From contig NZ_CP012643.1 in NCBI RefSeq assembly GCF_001310085.1, forward strand, positions 837,001 through 901,000: DNA of 64,000 nt, in the 5' to 3' direction. Below are positions 33,487 through 41,744 of the stretch, piece by piece; positions within the stretch are counted from its first letter, which is position 1, and the number at the start of each line of letters is the position of its first letter. The notes beneath the pieces were generated by a model, which was not told the DNA's origin, did not search any database, and saw nothing but the letters and a program-made list of their open reading frames with translations. Position numbers and translations under genes: made by a program. The DNA comes from Rufibacter tibetensis (GTDB lineage: Bacteria > Bacteroidota > Bacteroidia > Cytophagales > Hymenobacteraceae).

Positions 33487-35385
33487 ATGGATTACCGCAT
33501 AAAATCTTTTGAAGAGTACCGGGATACCTACCAGAAAAGCGTGGAACAACCAGAGGAGTTTTGGGCCGGGATTGCCGAAAACTTCACCTGGCGTAAAAAG
33601 TGGGACAAGGTGCTGGACTGGAATTTTGAGGAACCCAACGTAAAATGGTTTGTAAACGGCAAACTCAACATCACTGAAAACTGCCTGGACCGTCACCTGG
33701 AAACCCGGGGTAACAAACTGGCCCTTATCTGGGAACCCAATGACCCCAAAGAGCGCTACATCCGGTTTACCTACCGTGAACTGCACGAGAAGGTCTGCCA
33801 GATGGCGAATATCTTGAAGCGCAACGGTGTGCAGAAAGGCGACCGCGTTTGCATTTACATGCCTATGATCCCGGAGCTGGCATTTAGTGTGTTGGCCTGT
33901 GCCCGCATTGGCGCCGTGCACTCGGTGATCTTTGCAGGTTTTTCTCACACCGCCATGTCTGACCGCATCAATGACGCTCAAGCCAAAGTGGTCATGACCT
34001 CTGATGGCCTCAACCGCGGCGCAAAGCAAATCCCGGTAAAGCGGGTAGTAGATGAAGCCTTGGAAACCTGTACCTCGGTAGAAAAAGTAATAGTAGTGGA
34101 CCGCGTAGGCTGGGCCGTGAACATGGTAGAGGGCCGTGATGTCTGGTACCACGAGGAACTGCAGCACGTTGATAAAGTCTGCCCAGCTGAGGAGATGGAC
34201 TCTGAAGACCTGCTCTTCATCCTGTACACCTCCGGTTCTACTGGTAAACCCAAAGGCGTAGTGCATACCTGCGGGGGGTACATGGTCTACACAGACTATA
34301 CCTTCCGGAACGTGTTCCAGTACGAGGAAAGCGATATCTACTGGTGCACCGCTGACGTTGGCTGGATTACCGGTCACTCTTATTTGCTCTACGGCCCACT
34401 TCTTTCAGGTGCCACGTCGCTTATGTTTGAGGGCGTGCCTACCTTCCCAGACCCAGGCCGTTTCTGGCAGGTAATTGACAAATTTGGGGTAAACATCTTC
34501 TATACAGCCCCTACCGCCATCCGTTCTCTGATGGGTGCTGGTTTGGACCACGTTCTGTCGTATAGCCTTGATTCGCTGAAGGTACTGGGTTCCGTGGGTG
34601 AGCCTATTAACGCAGAAGCCTGGCATTGGTACCACATTCACGTGGGCAAAGAGCGCTGCCCGGTAGTAGATACCTGGTGGCAAACCGAAACGGGTGGCAT
34701 TATGCTCACCTCTCTGGCTGGGGTGACTCCTATGAAGCCTAGCCATGCCGGCTTTGCACTGCCAGGCGTTCAGCCGTTGCTGGTAGATCAGAACGGAGAC
34801 GAAATCAAAGAAAACGAACAGGAAGGTTATCTCTGCATTAAATTCCCTTGGCCGGGCATGATTAGAACCACTTACGGCGACCACGAGCGCTGCCGTCAAA
34901 GTTATTTCAGCACCTACAAAAACCTGTATTTCACCGGCGACGGGGCCAAACGTGATGCCGATGGTCTATGGCGTATCATTGGTCGGGTAGATGACGTGAT
35001 CAACGTATCTGGGCACCGCTTCGGCACCGCCGAGATCGAGAACGCCATCAACAAGAACAGGCACATTGTAGAAAGTGCTGTGGTAGGGTATCCGCATGAC
35101 GTAAAAGGACAGGGCATTTACGCCTTTGTAGTCTGCGGAGACGAGGCCCCAGGTAACCCTGAGAACCTTCGGGCAGAGGTGATTGAAACCGTAGTAGACC
35201 AGATTGGTAAAATTGCGAAGCCAGACAAAATACAGATTGTGAGTGGACTGCCTAAAACCCGGTCAGGGAAAATTATGCGCCGTATTCTGCGTAAAGTGGC
35301 CGAAGGCGATACTTCCAACCTGGGAGACACCAGTACGCTGCTGGACCCACCTATTGTAGACGAGATAATTCAAGGGGCCTTGTAG
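33487..35385 (+). CDS. acs: Acetyl-CoA synthetase (AMP-forming)
   Basis: 632 residues. Activates acetate to acetyl-CoA through acetyl-AMP. Motifs: ATP-binding LFILYTSGSTGKPKGVVH (about residue 245), the acetate-pocket Trp/Gly of DTWWQTETGG, hinge GRVDDVINVSGHR and the catalytic, regulated lysine in TRSGKIMRRILRK near the C-terminus. The frame is open to 33430, but ATG at 33487 (MDYRIKSFEEY) fits the family and the candidate promoter. It completes the acetate module with the symporter upstream. The stop codon lies within a terminator hairpin. Confidence 0.95.
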   Translation: MDYRIKSFEEYRDTYQKSVEQPEEFWAGIAENFTWRKKWDKVLDWNFEEPNVKWFVNGKLNITENCLDRHLETRGNKLALIWEPNDPKERYIRFTYRELHEKVCQMANILKRNGVQKGDRVCIYMPMIPELAFSVLACARIGAVHSVIFAGFSHTAMSDRINDAQAKVVMTSDGLNRGAKQIPVKRVVDEALETCTSVEKVIVVDRVGWAVNMVEGRDVWYHEELQHVDKVCPAEEMDSEDLLFILYTSGSTGKPKGVVHTCGGYMVYTDYTFRNVFQYEESDIYWCTADVGWITGHSYLLYGPLLSGATSLMFEGVPTFPDPGRFWQVIDKFGVNIFYTAPTAIRSLMGAGLDHVLSYSLDSLKVLGSVGEPINAEAWHWYHIHVGKERCPVVDTWWQTETGGIMLTSLAGVTPMKPSHAGFALPGVQPLLVDQNGDEIKENEQEGYLCIKFPWPGMIRTTYGDHERCRQSYFSTYKNLYFTGDGAKRDADGLWRIIGRVDDVINVSGHRFGTAEIENAINKNRHIVESAVVGYPHDVKGQGIYAFVVCGDEAPGNPENLRAEVIETVVDQIGKIAKPDKIQIVSGLPKTRSGKIMRRILRKVAEGDTSNLGDTSTLLDPPIVDEIIQGAL

Positions 35386-35397
35386 GCCCCTTTTTTC
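35372..35397 (+). terminator. Intrinsic terminator overlapping the acs stop codon
   Basis: AAGGGGCCT (35372-35380) pairs with AGGCCCCTT (35384-35392) around a three-base loop, followed by T-rich sequence. The TAG stop (35383-35385) is at the loop, so the terminator encodes the last residues. Confidence 0.8.
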
Positions 35398-35549
35398 TTT
35401 CCTGCTGGTTGGGTTTCAGGCATTCAGCTCCATTATTTTGTCGCGTTACAGGATTAATCTTGACAGGCATCAACCTTTTATGCAAGGATAAGTAAGAATA
35501 ATGGTTTCACTTTCAGGAGCCCATACATTTTACTCTAATTCCTTCTACC

Positions 35550-35813
35550 ATGAACCTAGACTTTGAGCATGACCAGGACGCCCAGCAGTTTACTGCTCTG
35601 CTGGAAAACGAAGATATTGGCGAGCTTGCTTATGCGCTCCCAGATGAAGACACCATAGATTTCCAGCATACCTTCATAGAAGAAGAGCATCGTGGAAAAG
35701 GGTACGCAGACCAGCTTATTAAACACGGCTTGGAGTACGCTGCCTCTAAAGGATTGGAAGTGCGTGCCACCTGCCAGGCCGTAGCAAGTTATCTGGAAAG
35801 ACATCCTCAATAA
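35550..35813 (+). CDS. Small GNAT-fold N-acetyltransferase (GCN5-related, YjdJ-like)
   Basis: 87 residues matching the compact Acetyltransf_CG family: AYALPDEDTIDFQHTFIEEEHRGKG-like core, with the acetyl-CoA pyrophosphate loop EEHRGKGYADQLIKHGLEYA (about 46-65), then VRATCQAVASYLERHP. The substrate is unknown. Stand-alone gene between two hairpins; the 157 bases upstream show no clear promoter. Confidence 0.88.
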   Translation: MNLDFEHDQDAQQFTALLENEDIGELAYALPDEDTIDFQHTFIEEEHRGKGYADQLIKHGLEYAASKGLEVRATCQAVASYLERHPQ

Positions 35814-35852
35814 GCGACAGCCCTACGGGACTATCATTTACTTTATTAGAAC

Positions 35853-35888
35853 AACAGGAGCGGCGGGCATAGACCTGCCGCTCCTGTT
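35853..35888. terminator. Hairpin after the small GNAT gene
   Basis: AACAGGAGCGGC (35853-35864) pairs with GCCGCTCCTGTT (35877-35888), followed by TT. It lies between convergent genes. Confidence 0.75.
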
Positions 35889-35924
35889 TTGAAGGTGTTT
35901 TGGCTAAACTAACCCCTAAAAATA

Positions 35925-35957
35925 AAAAAGAGCCTGTGCTAAGCGCAGACTCTTTTT
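35925..35957 (-). terminator. Terminator of the LysM gene
   Basis: AAAAAGAG (35925-35932) pairs with CTCTTTTT (35950-35957), with an inner CTGTGC/GCGCAG stem; the minus-strand 3' side is U-rich. Confidence 0.65.
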
Positions 35958-35976
35958 CCTACTAAAACTAAAGTGA

Positions 35977-36273
35977 TTATGCCTTAGGTATTTTCAATTG
36001 CCAACCCACATCAATGAGGTTAGGGTCCTTGATTTTATCCAGGTTAGCCTGGTGAATTTTGTGCCATTGTGAAGCATCACCGTAAAAGTTCTTGGCAATT
36101 TTTGATAGTGAATCGCCGCTCTTCACGGTGTAAGTGTCAAAAGCAGGCTGAGCCGCCGCTGCTGGTTGAGCAGCAACAGGTTGAGCCGCCGCAGCAGGCT
36201 TAGCCGCAGGTTGAGCAACAGGCTTTTGAACCGGCTTCTCCTCCCCTTTCTTTAGAAAATCAAATAATCCCAT
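35977..36273 (-). CDS. LysM domain protein
   Basis: 98 residues. A short basic N-terminus (MGLFDFLKKGEEKP), an Ala/Pro/Gln-rich linker (about 20-44) and a single C-terminal LysM domain (TYTVKSGDSLSKIAKNFYGD ... QLKIPKA). There is no signal peptide, so it resembles cytoplasmic potassium-binding YgaU/Kbp-like LysM proteins in its C-terminal domain more than wall-binding ones, but it lacks a BON domain. Function unknown. Confidence 0.85.
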   Translation of the reverse strand: MGLFDFLKKGEEKPVQKPVAQPAAKPAAAAQPVAAQPAAAAQPAFDTYTVKSGDSLSKIAKNFYGDASQWHKIHQANLDKIKDPNLIDVGWQLKIPKA

Positions 36274-36356
36274 AGTTGTATTTTTCGATTAATGGTCAGA
36301 TTCTGCTAATTGTATCCAATTGGTATACAGGCTAATTTCTACGAACCCTCTTAAGA

Positions 36357-36364
36357 TAAGTTTG
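36357..36364 (+). promoter_or_regulatory. -7 box of the lipocalin-like lipoprotein gene
   Basis: TAAGTTTG, an exact TAnnTTTG match, about 93 bases before the ATG at 36457. Confidence 0.5.
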
Positions 36365-36456
36365 TTTATTTTCATATAACTGTGCATAAAAACGCACGTA
36401 TGAAAAGCGTGTTTGCCTCGGCAAATACGCAGAAACCTGAACCAAAAATTAAAACT

Positions 36457-36882
36457 ATGAAAATGAAAATTGTATCTCCGGCCACTCGTCTGTTCACGCT
36501 TGTTTGCCTTGTTTTATTAAGCGCCTTCTCTTTTAGCTGTAACAAGAAGACAGAAGCAGGTGGTAATTCACAGATGATTTCTGGTACCGCCAGCAAAATC
36601 TGGAAGGCCAGTAGAGAAACCACTGCTTCCGGTGACAAAGACAAACTCACCTCTGATGAGAAAAAGGAGCAGATTCAGTTCTTTGCCAACGGCAACTTCA
36701 CCCAGACGTCAGAAAGCCAGTCTGCCAACGGTACCTGGACCTACAGTGCGCCTAATAAAACCCTGAGTTTAACCTATGCCAACAACAACGTGAGTGAGAA
36801 CTTCACCGTGGCTGAGTTAGACGAAGACGACATGAAATTACAGGCCCCGGACGGCTCTACGCTTACCCTGAAAGCAGAATAA
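36457..36882 (+). CDS. Lipocalin-like lipoprotein
   Basis: 141 residues. Lipoprotein signal peptide ending at a lipobox-type SFSC (about residue 28), then a beta-rich domain: ISGTASKIWKASRET, QIQFFANGNFTQTSESQ, ANGTWTYSAPNKTLSLTY and DMKLQAPDGSTLTLKA. This is the order of the small lipocalin-like domains common in Bacteroidota. The ligand is unknown. The frame opens at 36382, but the ATG at 36457 puts the signal peptide at the N-terminus. Confidence 0.8.
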   Translation: MKMKIVSPATRLFTLVCLVLLSAFSFSCNKKTEAGGNSQMISGTASKIWKASRETTASGDKDKLTSDEKKEQIQFFANGNFTQTSESQSANGTWTYSAPNKTLSLTYANNNVSENFTVAELDEDDMKLQAPDGSTLTLKAE

Positions 36883-36905
36883 GATTTCCCTTTTGAAGGA
36901 ATACT

Positions 36906-36939
36906 AGCCCACTCAAATTTCTTTGGGTGGGCTCTTTTT
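36906..36939 (+). terminator. Intrinsic terminator after the lipoprotein gene
   Basis: 12-bp stem (36906-36917 with 36922-36933, one G-T wobble), loop TTTC, followed by TTTTTT. Confidence 0.8.
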
Positions 36940-37055
36940 TGCCATCAAACTTCTTTTCCTGACTGCGGCGTCTCCAGAGCTTCACGCCCTTGGTTTGCGC
37001 CTAATTTTTCAAAAGCGTATCATTAACGCATTAACCTTATCTACTGAACCTGACC

Positions 37056-37838
37056 ATGAAGTTTCGTCTGCACTTGTTTGAACTGGAAGACCAGGCTTGG
37101 TTTCCGCATGTGGTGCGGCAAGGCATGATGGATGTGCTACGCTTTATGATCACGGCTATTGGCATCTACAAACCTATTGTGCCGTTTCTCGCCAAAGGAC
37201 TAGCGCACAGGCAGCACAACCAACTGGTAGACCTTTGCTCCGGGGCCGGAGGCGGAATCCAGCAGGTATGGAGGGAACTGGAAAAGCAGATGGGTCAAAG
37301 CGTCACCATTACCCTCACCGATAAATTCCCTAATCTGGAGGCATACCAGTACCTTGCCCATCAAAGCAACGGTGCGCTAAGGTTTGAGGAAAGATCAGTG
37401 GATGCCACTGCGGTTCCACCATTTATGCCTGGGTTCAGAACCGTTTTCTCTGCTTTTCACCATTTCAGACCCCAAACCGCCACCGCTATCTTAGCCGATG
37501 CCGTACGCCAAAACCAGGGAATTGGGGTATTTGAAGGAGCAGGGAAACGCTGGCATGAATTACTTCTTGTTTGGTTCGTGTTCCCCTGGATCATTCTGCT
37601 CATTACGCCTTTCATCAGGCCGTTTACCTGGAGCCGGCTTTTCTTTACGTATCTGGTTCCGCTTATTCCGTTAGGCACTATCTGGGATGGCACTGTTTCC
37701 CTGCTGCGCCTGTACACGCCAGAGCACCTGCAGAAAATGGTCTCTACCTTGAATGCGCCGCATTACACTTGGCACATAGGCCGGGCGAAGCACTGGAGCG
37801 GCACCAATGTTATCTATTTAGTCGGATATCCTTCGTAA
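37056..37838 (+). CDS. Class I SAM-dependent methyltransferase
   Basis: 260 residues. SAM motif I is VDLCSGAGGGIQQV (about 58-71), motif II acidic end is LTDKFPN, and motif IV is RTVFSAFHHFRP. The C-terminal third has two hydrophobic segments (LLLVWFVFPWIILLITPFI and SRLFFTYLVPLIPLG), so it is likely membrane-associated. It is followed after 8 bases by a UbiA-type prenyltransferase, which suggests both act on the same lipid-soluble substrate. The product is unknown. Confidence 0.8.
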   Translation: MKFRLHLFELEDQAWFPHVVRQGMMDVLRFMITAIGIYKPIVPFLAKGLAHRQHNQLVDLCSGAGGGIQQVWRELEKQMGQSVTITLTDKFPNLEAYQYLAHQSNGALRFEERSVDATAVPPFMPGFRTVFSAFHHFRPQTATAILADAVRQNQGIGVFEGAGKRWHELLLVWFVFPWIILLITPFIRPFTWSRLFFTYLVPLIPLGTIWDGTVSLLRLYTPEHLQKMVSTLNAPHYTWHIGRAKHWSGTNVIYLVGYPS

Positions 37839-37846
37839 ACTGCACC

Positions 37847-38728
37847 ATGAACTCCTACTGGTCCGATGCCTGGCGTTTGCTCCGCATCCCTTTTTCTTTG
37901 TTCCTGATGCCCATTTTCTGGTTCGCGCTGAGTGCCGCACCAGACATATCGCCGTGGAAAGCAGTGGCCGTGTTTCTGATTTTGCACCTCTTGGTTTACC
38001 CGGCCAGCAACGGATACAACTCTTACTACGACCGCGACGAGGGCAGCATTGGCGGCCTGAAACATCCGCCTAAAGTCACTGAGTCGCTCTACTGGTTGGT
38101 CTTGACATTTGATGTGTTGGCGGTGGTGCTCTCGGCGTTTCTTTCCTGGTTCTTTGCCGCCATGGTGCTTTTGTATTTGTTAGTTTCCAAAGCGTACAGC
38201 TACGAAGGCATACGGTTGAAAAAGTACCCTATCCTGAGCACCATAGTGGTAGTGGTATTTCAGGGAGCGTTCACTTTTGCCATGGTTCAGAAGGGCATGA
38301 ACGTACCAGAGGCAACTATACTAAGCACAAACAACCTACTACTGGCCTTGGTAAGTTCGCTGTTTCTGTGTGGCTCCTACCCGCTCACGCAGGTGTACCA
38401 GCACGAGGAAGACTCACGCCGCGGCGACCAGACGTTGAGTTTGAAACTGGGGTTATGGGGTACTTTCCTCTTTGCCGCGGGCAGCCTTCTCATTGCTACT
38501 GCCCTTCTTTTCTACACCTATTGGCGCCGCGATGAAAACTGGCACAGCCTCTTTTTCCTGATAGGTACCGGTCCGGTTTTATTTGTGTTCACGCAATGGC
38601 TTTTGAAGGTGAGGCGAAACCCATCTGCCGCAAACTTTGAGAATACCATGCGCATGAACAAGGTTTCTTCTCTCAGCATGAGCTTTTCATTTGGTTTGAT
38701 TTTGCTTTGGCAACTCTGGAAAAATTAA
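37847..38728 (+). CDS. UbiA-family prenyltransferase
   Basis: 293 residues, eight to nine membrane helices. The two Asp-rich prenyl-diphosphate/Mg2+ sites of the UbiA superfamily are present: NGYNSYYDRDEG (about residues 55-66) and EDSRRGDQTLSLK (about 188-200). The frame is open far upstream in overlap with the methyltransferase, but the ATG at 37847 puts the first helix in the expected place. The partner methyltransferase is 8 bases upstream. It could serve a quinone-, carotenoid- or other aromatic prenylation route; the sequence does not say which. Confidence 0.87.
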   Translation: MNSYWSDAWRLLRIPFSLFLMPIFWFALSAAPDISPWKAVAVFLILHLLVYPASNGYNSYYDRDEGSIGGLKHPPKVTESLYWLVLTFDVLAVVLSAFLSWFFAAMVLLYLLVSKAYSYEGIRLKKYPILSTIVVVVFQGAFTFAMVQKGMNVPEATILSTNNLLLALVSSLFLCGSYPLTQVYQHEEDSRRGDQTLSLKLGLWGTFLFAAGSLLIATALLFYTYWRRDENWHSLFFLIGTGPVLFVFTQWLLKVRRNPSAANFENTMRMNKVSSLSMSFSFGLILLWQLWKN

Positions 38729-38789
38729 ATAGGCTGAACTATGCCCGTCACGGCACGTACATCGATTTTAAGGCCAATTCTCTGAAAAT

Positions 38790-39395
38790 ATGTCGAAAAT
38801 CTATTGGGTAGCGGTACTGGCCTTTTTGTTCAGTTGCCAATCTTCCGGATCAGAAGAAGCTACTACATCCACCAACTCCAGCACCTCTGCCACTTTAGAC
38901 AAGGGAAAATCACGTCAAACGTTCAAAGAACCAGTGCAGCACATTGTACAGCGCACGCATCAGTTCTCGTCTACCCAGAAACCCGATTATTTTCGGCTCG
39001 CCCTGCACGGCAATTCCATTGCAAAAGGCGAAATAGAATTCACCATTACTACCCAGGATGGGCAGACAATTCACGAAGAGAACTTTCCCGCCGCCGATCT
39101 GGAGGCTAGCATGGCCTACGAGATGCAAACTCCTTCTGCCACTGAATCTGAGCGCGAGGCCTACATCATCAAACGGATGGATGACTTTGTTCAGGCTTCT
39201 GACTTTGTTTCGCCGGCCATAGCGCCTAACGCCCCGGTTCAGGCTTCTTTTGTAAATGAAACCACCTGGAAACGCATTCAGTCTAACCCAAAAGCCATTG
39301 GGTTTAAGTACCTGCTGGGCAAAGAAGACGGACGATTATTGGTGTATGACCCAGAGAAGAAGAAAGCGGTGCGGTACGGTAGCTTTGGAGGGTGA
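38790..39395 (+). CDS. Hypothetical lipoprotein
   Basis: 201 residues. Short lipoprotein signal (MSKIYWVAVLAFLFSCQSSG, lipobox FLFSC), a Ser/Thr-rich tether (about 22-42), then a soluble alpha/beta domain with no family I recognise. 61 bases after the UbiA gene and in the same direction, so it may belong to that operon. Confidence 0.7.
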   Translation: MSKIYWVAVLAFLFSCQSSGSEEATTSTNSSTSATLDKGKSRQTFKEPVQHIVQRTHQFSSTQKPDYFRLALHGNSIAKGEIEFTITTQDGQTIHEENFPAADLEASMAYEMQTPSATESEREAYIIKRMDDFVQASDFVSPAIAPNAPVQASFVNETTWKRIQSNPKAIGFKYLLGKEDGRLLVYDPEKKKAVRYGSFGG

Positions 39396-39423
39396 TGGGT
39401 TTTACCCCTCTTTTCCTGAATAC

Positions 39424-39495
39424 CAGTCATAAACAGGAAGCTCTATAAACAGGAAGGCCCCGCAGTTCTCTGCGGGGCCTTCCTGTTTATGACTG
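39424..39495. terminator. Hairpin with two competing arms between a lipoprotein gene and rho
   Basis: A 21-bp perfect stem pairs 39445-39465 with 39470-39490. A second copy of part of the left arm (39424-39440, CAGTCATAAACAGGAAG) pairs perfectly with 39479-39495. The two structures share 39479-39490 and exclude each other. No U-run on either side. Confidence 0.75.
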
Positions 39496-39507
39496 TATAT
39501 TAAAAGA

Positions 39508-41469
39508 CTAGCTGTTCATGGAGATCAGGAACTCGTCGTTGTCTTTGGTGCCTTTCATGCGGTCTTTCAGGAACTCCATGGCTTCCACTGAGTTCATATC
39601 TGACATAAACTTGCGCAGGATCCAAACACGGCTGAGTTCGTCGCGATCCATAAGCAGGTCCTCGCGGCGAGTACCGGAAGCCGGAACGTCGATGGCTGGG
39701 TACACGCGCTTGTTGGCAAGCTTGCGATCCAACTGAAGTTCCATGTTACCGGTTCCTTTGAATTCCTCAAAGATCACCTCATCCATCTTAGAACCAGTGT
39801 CAATCAAGGCAGTAGCGATGATGGTCAAAGAACCACCGTTCTCTACGTTACGGGCTGCCCCGAAGAAACGCTTCGGTTTGTGCAAGGCGTTGGCATCCAC
39901 CCCACCAGATAGGATTTTACCGGAAGACGGAACCACGGTGTTATAAGCACGGGCCAGACGAGTGATGGAATCTAATAGAATAACCACATCATGCCCGCAC
40001 TCTACCATGCGCTTTGCTTTGTCCAACACAATGCTGGAGATCTTCACGTGGCGTTCGGCTTGCTCGTCAAAAGTAGAGGCAATTACCTCGGCTTTCACGC
40101 TGCGGGCCATATCTGTTACCTCTTCTGGGCGCTCATCAATCAACAAGATCATGAGGTACACTTCAGGGTGGTTTTCAGTGATGGCGTTAGCAATTTCTTT
40201 CAGCAATACAGTTTTACCGGTCTTCGGCTGGGCCACAATCAAACCACGCTGTCCTTTTCCTATTGGGGCGAACAGGTCCATGATACGGGTAGAATACTGG
40301 CTGGAGCGAGTGGTCAGTTTTAAGCGTTCTTCCGGGAAAAGAGGCGTTAAATGCTGGAACGGGATACGGTCTCTAATTTCTTCAGTTGTACGGCCGTTCA
40401 CGGAGTCAACCTTCAGCAAAGCGAAATATTTTTCGCCTTCTTTTGGCGCACGTACAGTTCCTTTTACGCTGTCACCGGTTTTCAAACCAAACAATTTGAT
40501 TTGTGACGGTGATACATAGATATCATCTGGGCTAGCCAGGTAATGGTAATGGGCAGAACGCAGGAAGCCGTAGCCGTCTTGCATTAATTCCAGAACACCT
40601 TCGTTCGCGATAACACCATCAAACTCACGGTAGTTGACACTGTTGTTCTGCTGTTGTTGCGGACGATTTTGGTTAGGGTTCTGGTTAGGAGTTTGCTCGC
40701 GGCGGTTTTGCCAGTTTTGGCCATTTTCGCGGGGCTCGCGGTTGTTGTTCTCTCTGGTGTTGTTTTCCCGGGGCTCGCGCTGCTCACGAGGCTCTCTGGC
40801 TATATTTTCTCTAGGCTCCCGAGGCTGGAATTCTCTTTGCTCTCTGGGCTCTCTAGATTCACGCGCCTCTCTAGGCGCATTATTTTCTCTTGGTTCTCTG
40901 GGCTCCCTTGGTTGAAAATCGCGTGGTTGTGGGCGGTTTTCACGAGGTTCTGGTCTGTTCTCACGGGGCTCAGGACGATTTTCGCGGGGCTCACGGGGCT
41001 CAACGCGGGTCTGTTCTCTTTCCCGTACATCCTCACGTAAAGCACGTGGGGCACGTAGTCTGTCTTCGCGCACCGCAGGCGCCGGGGCACGCTCTGCTCT
41101 TGCCGGGCGCTCTGCGGTGTTTCTGGCCGGTCGGGCTGGCGCAGCGGGTGCTTCCTGAACAGGGGCTGCATCAAACGGCAGGGTTTCCTGTACTGCAACG
41201 GGCGCAGGTGCTACCGCTTCCGCTTCTAGGGCAGCAGGGGCTGGTGCTTCTTCAACCGCTACAGCGGCAGTATCCTGTTCGTCTGCTTTCCGTGACGTTT
41301 TTTTATATTTCTTGGGGAGATTCTCAAGGGGGGTAACAGCCTGCTGATCCAGGATTTTGTAAATCAGGTCTTGCTTGCTGAGCTTCTTAAAGTTCGTGAC
41401 GCCGAGGTTCTCAGCAATTTCTTTGAGTTCTGAAAGAAGAGAATCTTTCAACTCGTCAATGTTGTACAT
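39508..41469 (-). CDS. rho: Transcription termination factor Rho with disordered insertion
   Basis: 653 residues against about 420 in E. coli. Residues 1-45 are the Rho_N helical domain; about 50-285 are low complexity (Ala/Pro/Glu, then dense Arg-Glu-Pro-Asn repeats such as [13 protein letters not shown]); about 286-345 are the RNA-binding cold-shock domain ([28 protein letters not shown]); the rest is the ATPase ring with Walker [15 protein letters not shown], Walker [15 protein letters not shown] and Q-loop [15 protein letters not shown]. Rho unwinds and releases transcripts. The insertion is typical of Bacteroidota; in Bacteroides thetaiotaomicron such a region is reported to drive condensate formation. 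Candidate promoter at 41603-41633. Confidence 0.96.
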   Translation of the reverse strand: MYNIDELKDSLLSELKEIAENLGVTNFKKLSKQDLIYKILDQQAVTPLENLPKKYKKTSRKADEQDTAAVAVEEAPAPAALEAEAVAPAPVAVQETLPFDAAPVQEAPAAPARPARNTAERPARAERAPAPAVREDRLRAPRALREDVREREQTRVEPREPRENRPEPRENRPEPRENRPQPRDFQPREPREPRENNAPREARESREPREQREFQPREPRENIAREPREQREPRENNTRENNNREPRENGQNWQNRREQTPNQNPNQNRPQQQQNNSVNYREFDGVIANEGVLELMQDGYGFLRSAHYHYLASPDDIYVSPSQIKLFGLKTGDSVKGTVRAPKEGEKYFALLKVDSVNGRTTEEIRDRIPFQHLTPLFPEERLKLTTRSSQYSTRIMDLFAPIGKGQRGLIVAQPKTGKTVLLKEIANAITENHPEVYLMILLIDERPEEVTDMARSVKAEVIASTFDEQAERHVKISSIVLDKAKRMVECGHDVVILLDSITRLARAYNTVVPSSGKILSGGVDANALHKPKRFFGAARNVENGGSLTIIATALIDTGSKMDEVIFEEFKGTGNMELQLDRKLANKRVYPAIDVPASGTRREDLLMDRDELSRVWILRKFMSDMNSVEAMEFLKDRMKGTKDNDEFLISMNS

Positions 41470-41602
41470 AAATAGATAGTATTAGCTATTCGGTTTAAAT
41501 GCATAGCAGTTGCAGAGCGCAACGGGCAGACGGATAAAAACAGGAAAAAGGTGTGTAAGAAGTAATGAAGAAACCGATGGCGGTCGTTCAGAAAATGTAC
41601 TG

Positions 41603-41633
41603 CAATGTTAGACAGCCGCGTCCTTATTTACAA
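41603..41633 (-). promoter_or_regulatory. Candidate promoter of rho
   Basis: Minus strand: -33 TTG (41631-41633), a 20-base spacer, -7 TAACATTG (41603-41610; seven of eight matches). The leader would be about 125 bases, long enough for autoregulation, which is known for rho in other bacteria. Confidence 0.4.
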
Positions 41634-41714
41634 GCAATACGAGTAATTTTATATATAAAGTTACACAAATTCTTATAAAAAAGTGCCTACTGCCGCAGCC
41701 TATTCAAAATATTC

Positions 41715-41722
41715 TATTTTTG
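41715..41722 (+). promoter_or_regulatory. -7 box of serS
   Basis: TATTTTTG, an exact TAnnTTTG match, 23 bases before the ATG at 41745; a leader of about 16 bases. Confidence 0.6.
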
Positions 41723-41744
41723 CGTACAGATAAACTGACGCACC

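Noticed and set aside
40690-41020. Possible CRISPR or tandem-repeat array in rho
   Set aside because: The repeated DNA is in frame and codes for the REPREN-type protein repeats; there are no uniform repeats with unique spacers.
40634-41040. Open frames antisense to rho rich in Leu/Ser/Gly or Ala/Gly
   Set aside because: They mirror the Arg/Glu/Pro repeat region of rho and arise from its biased codons.
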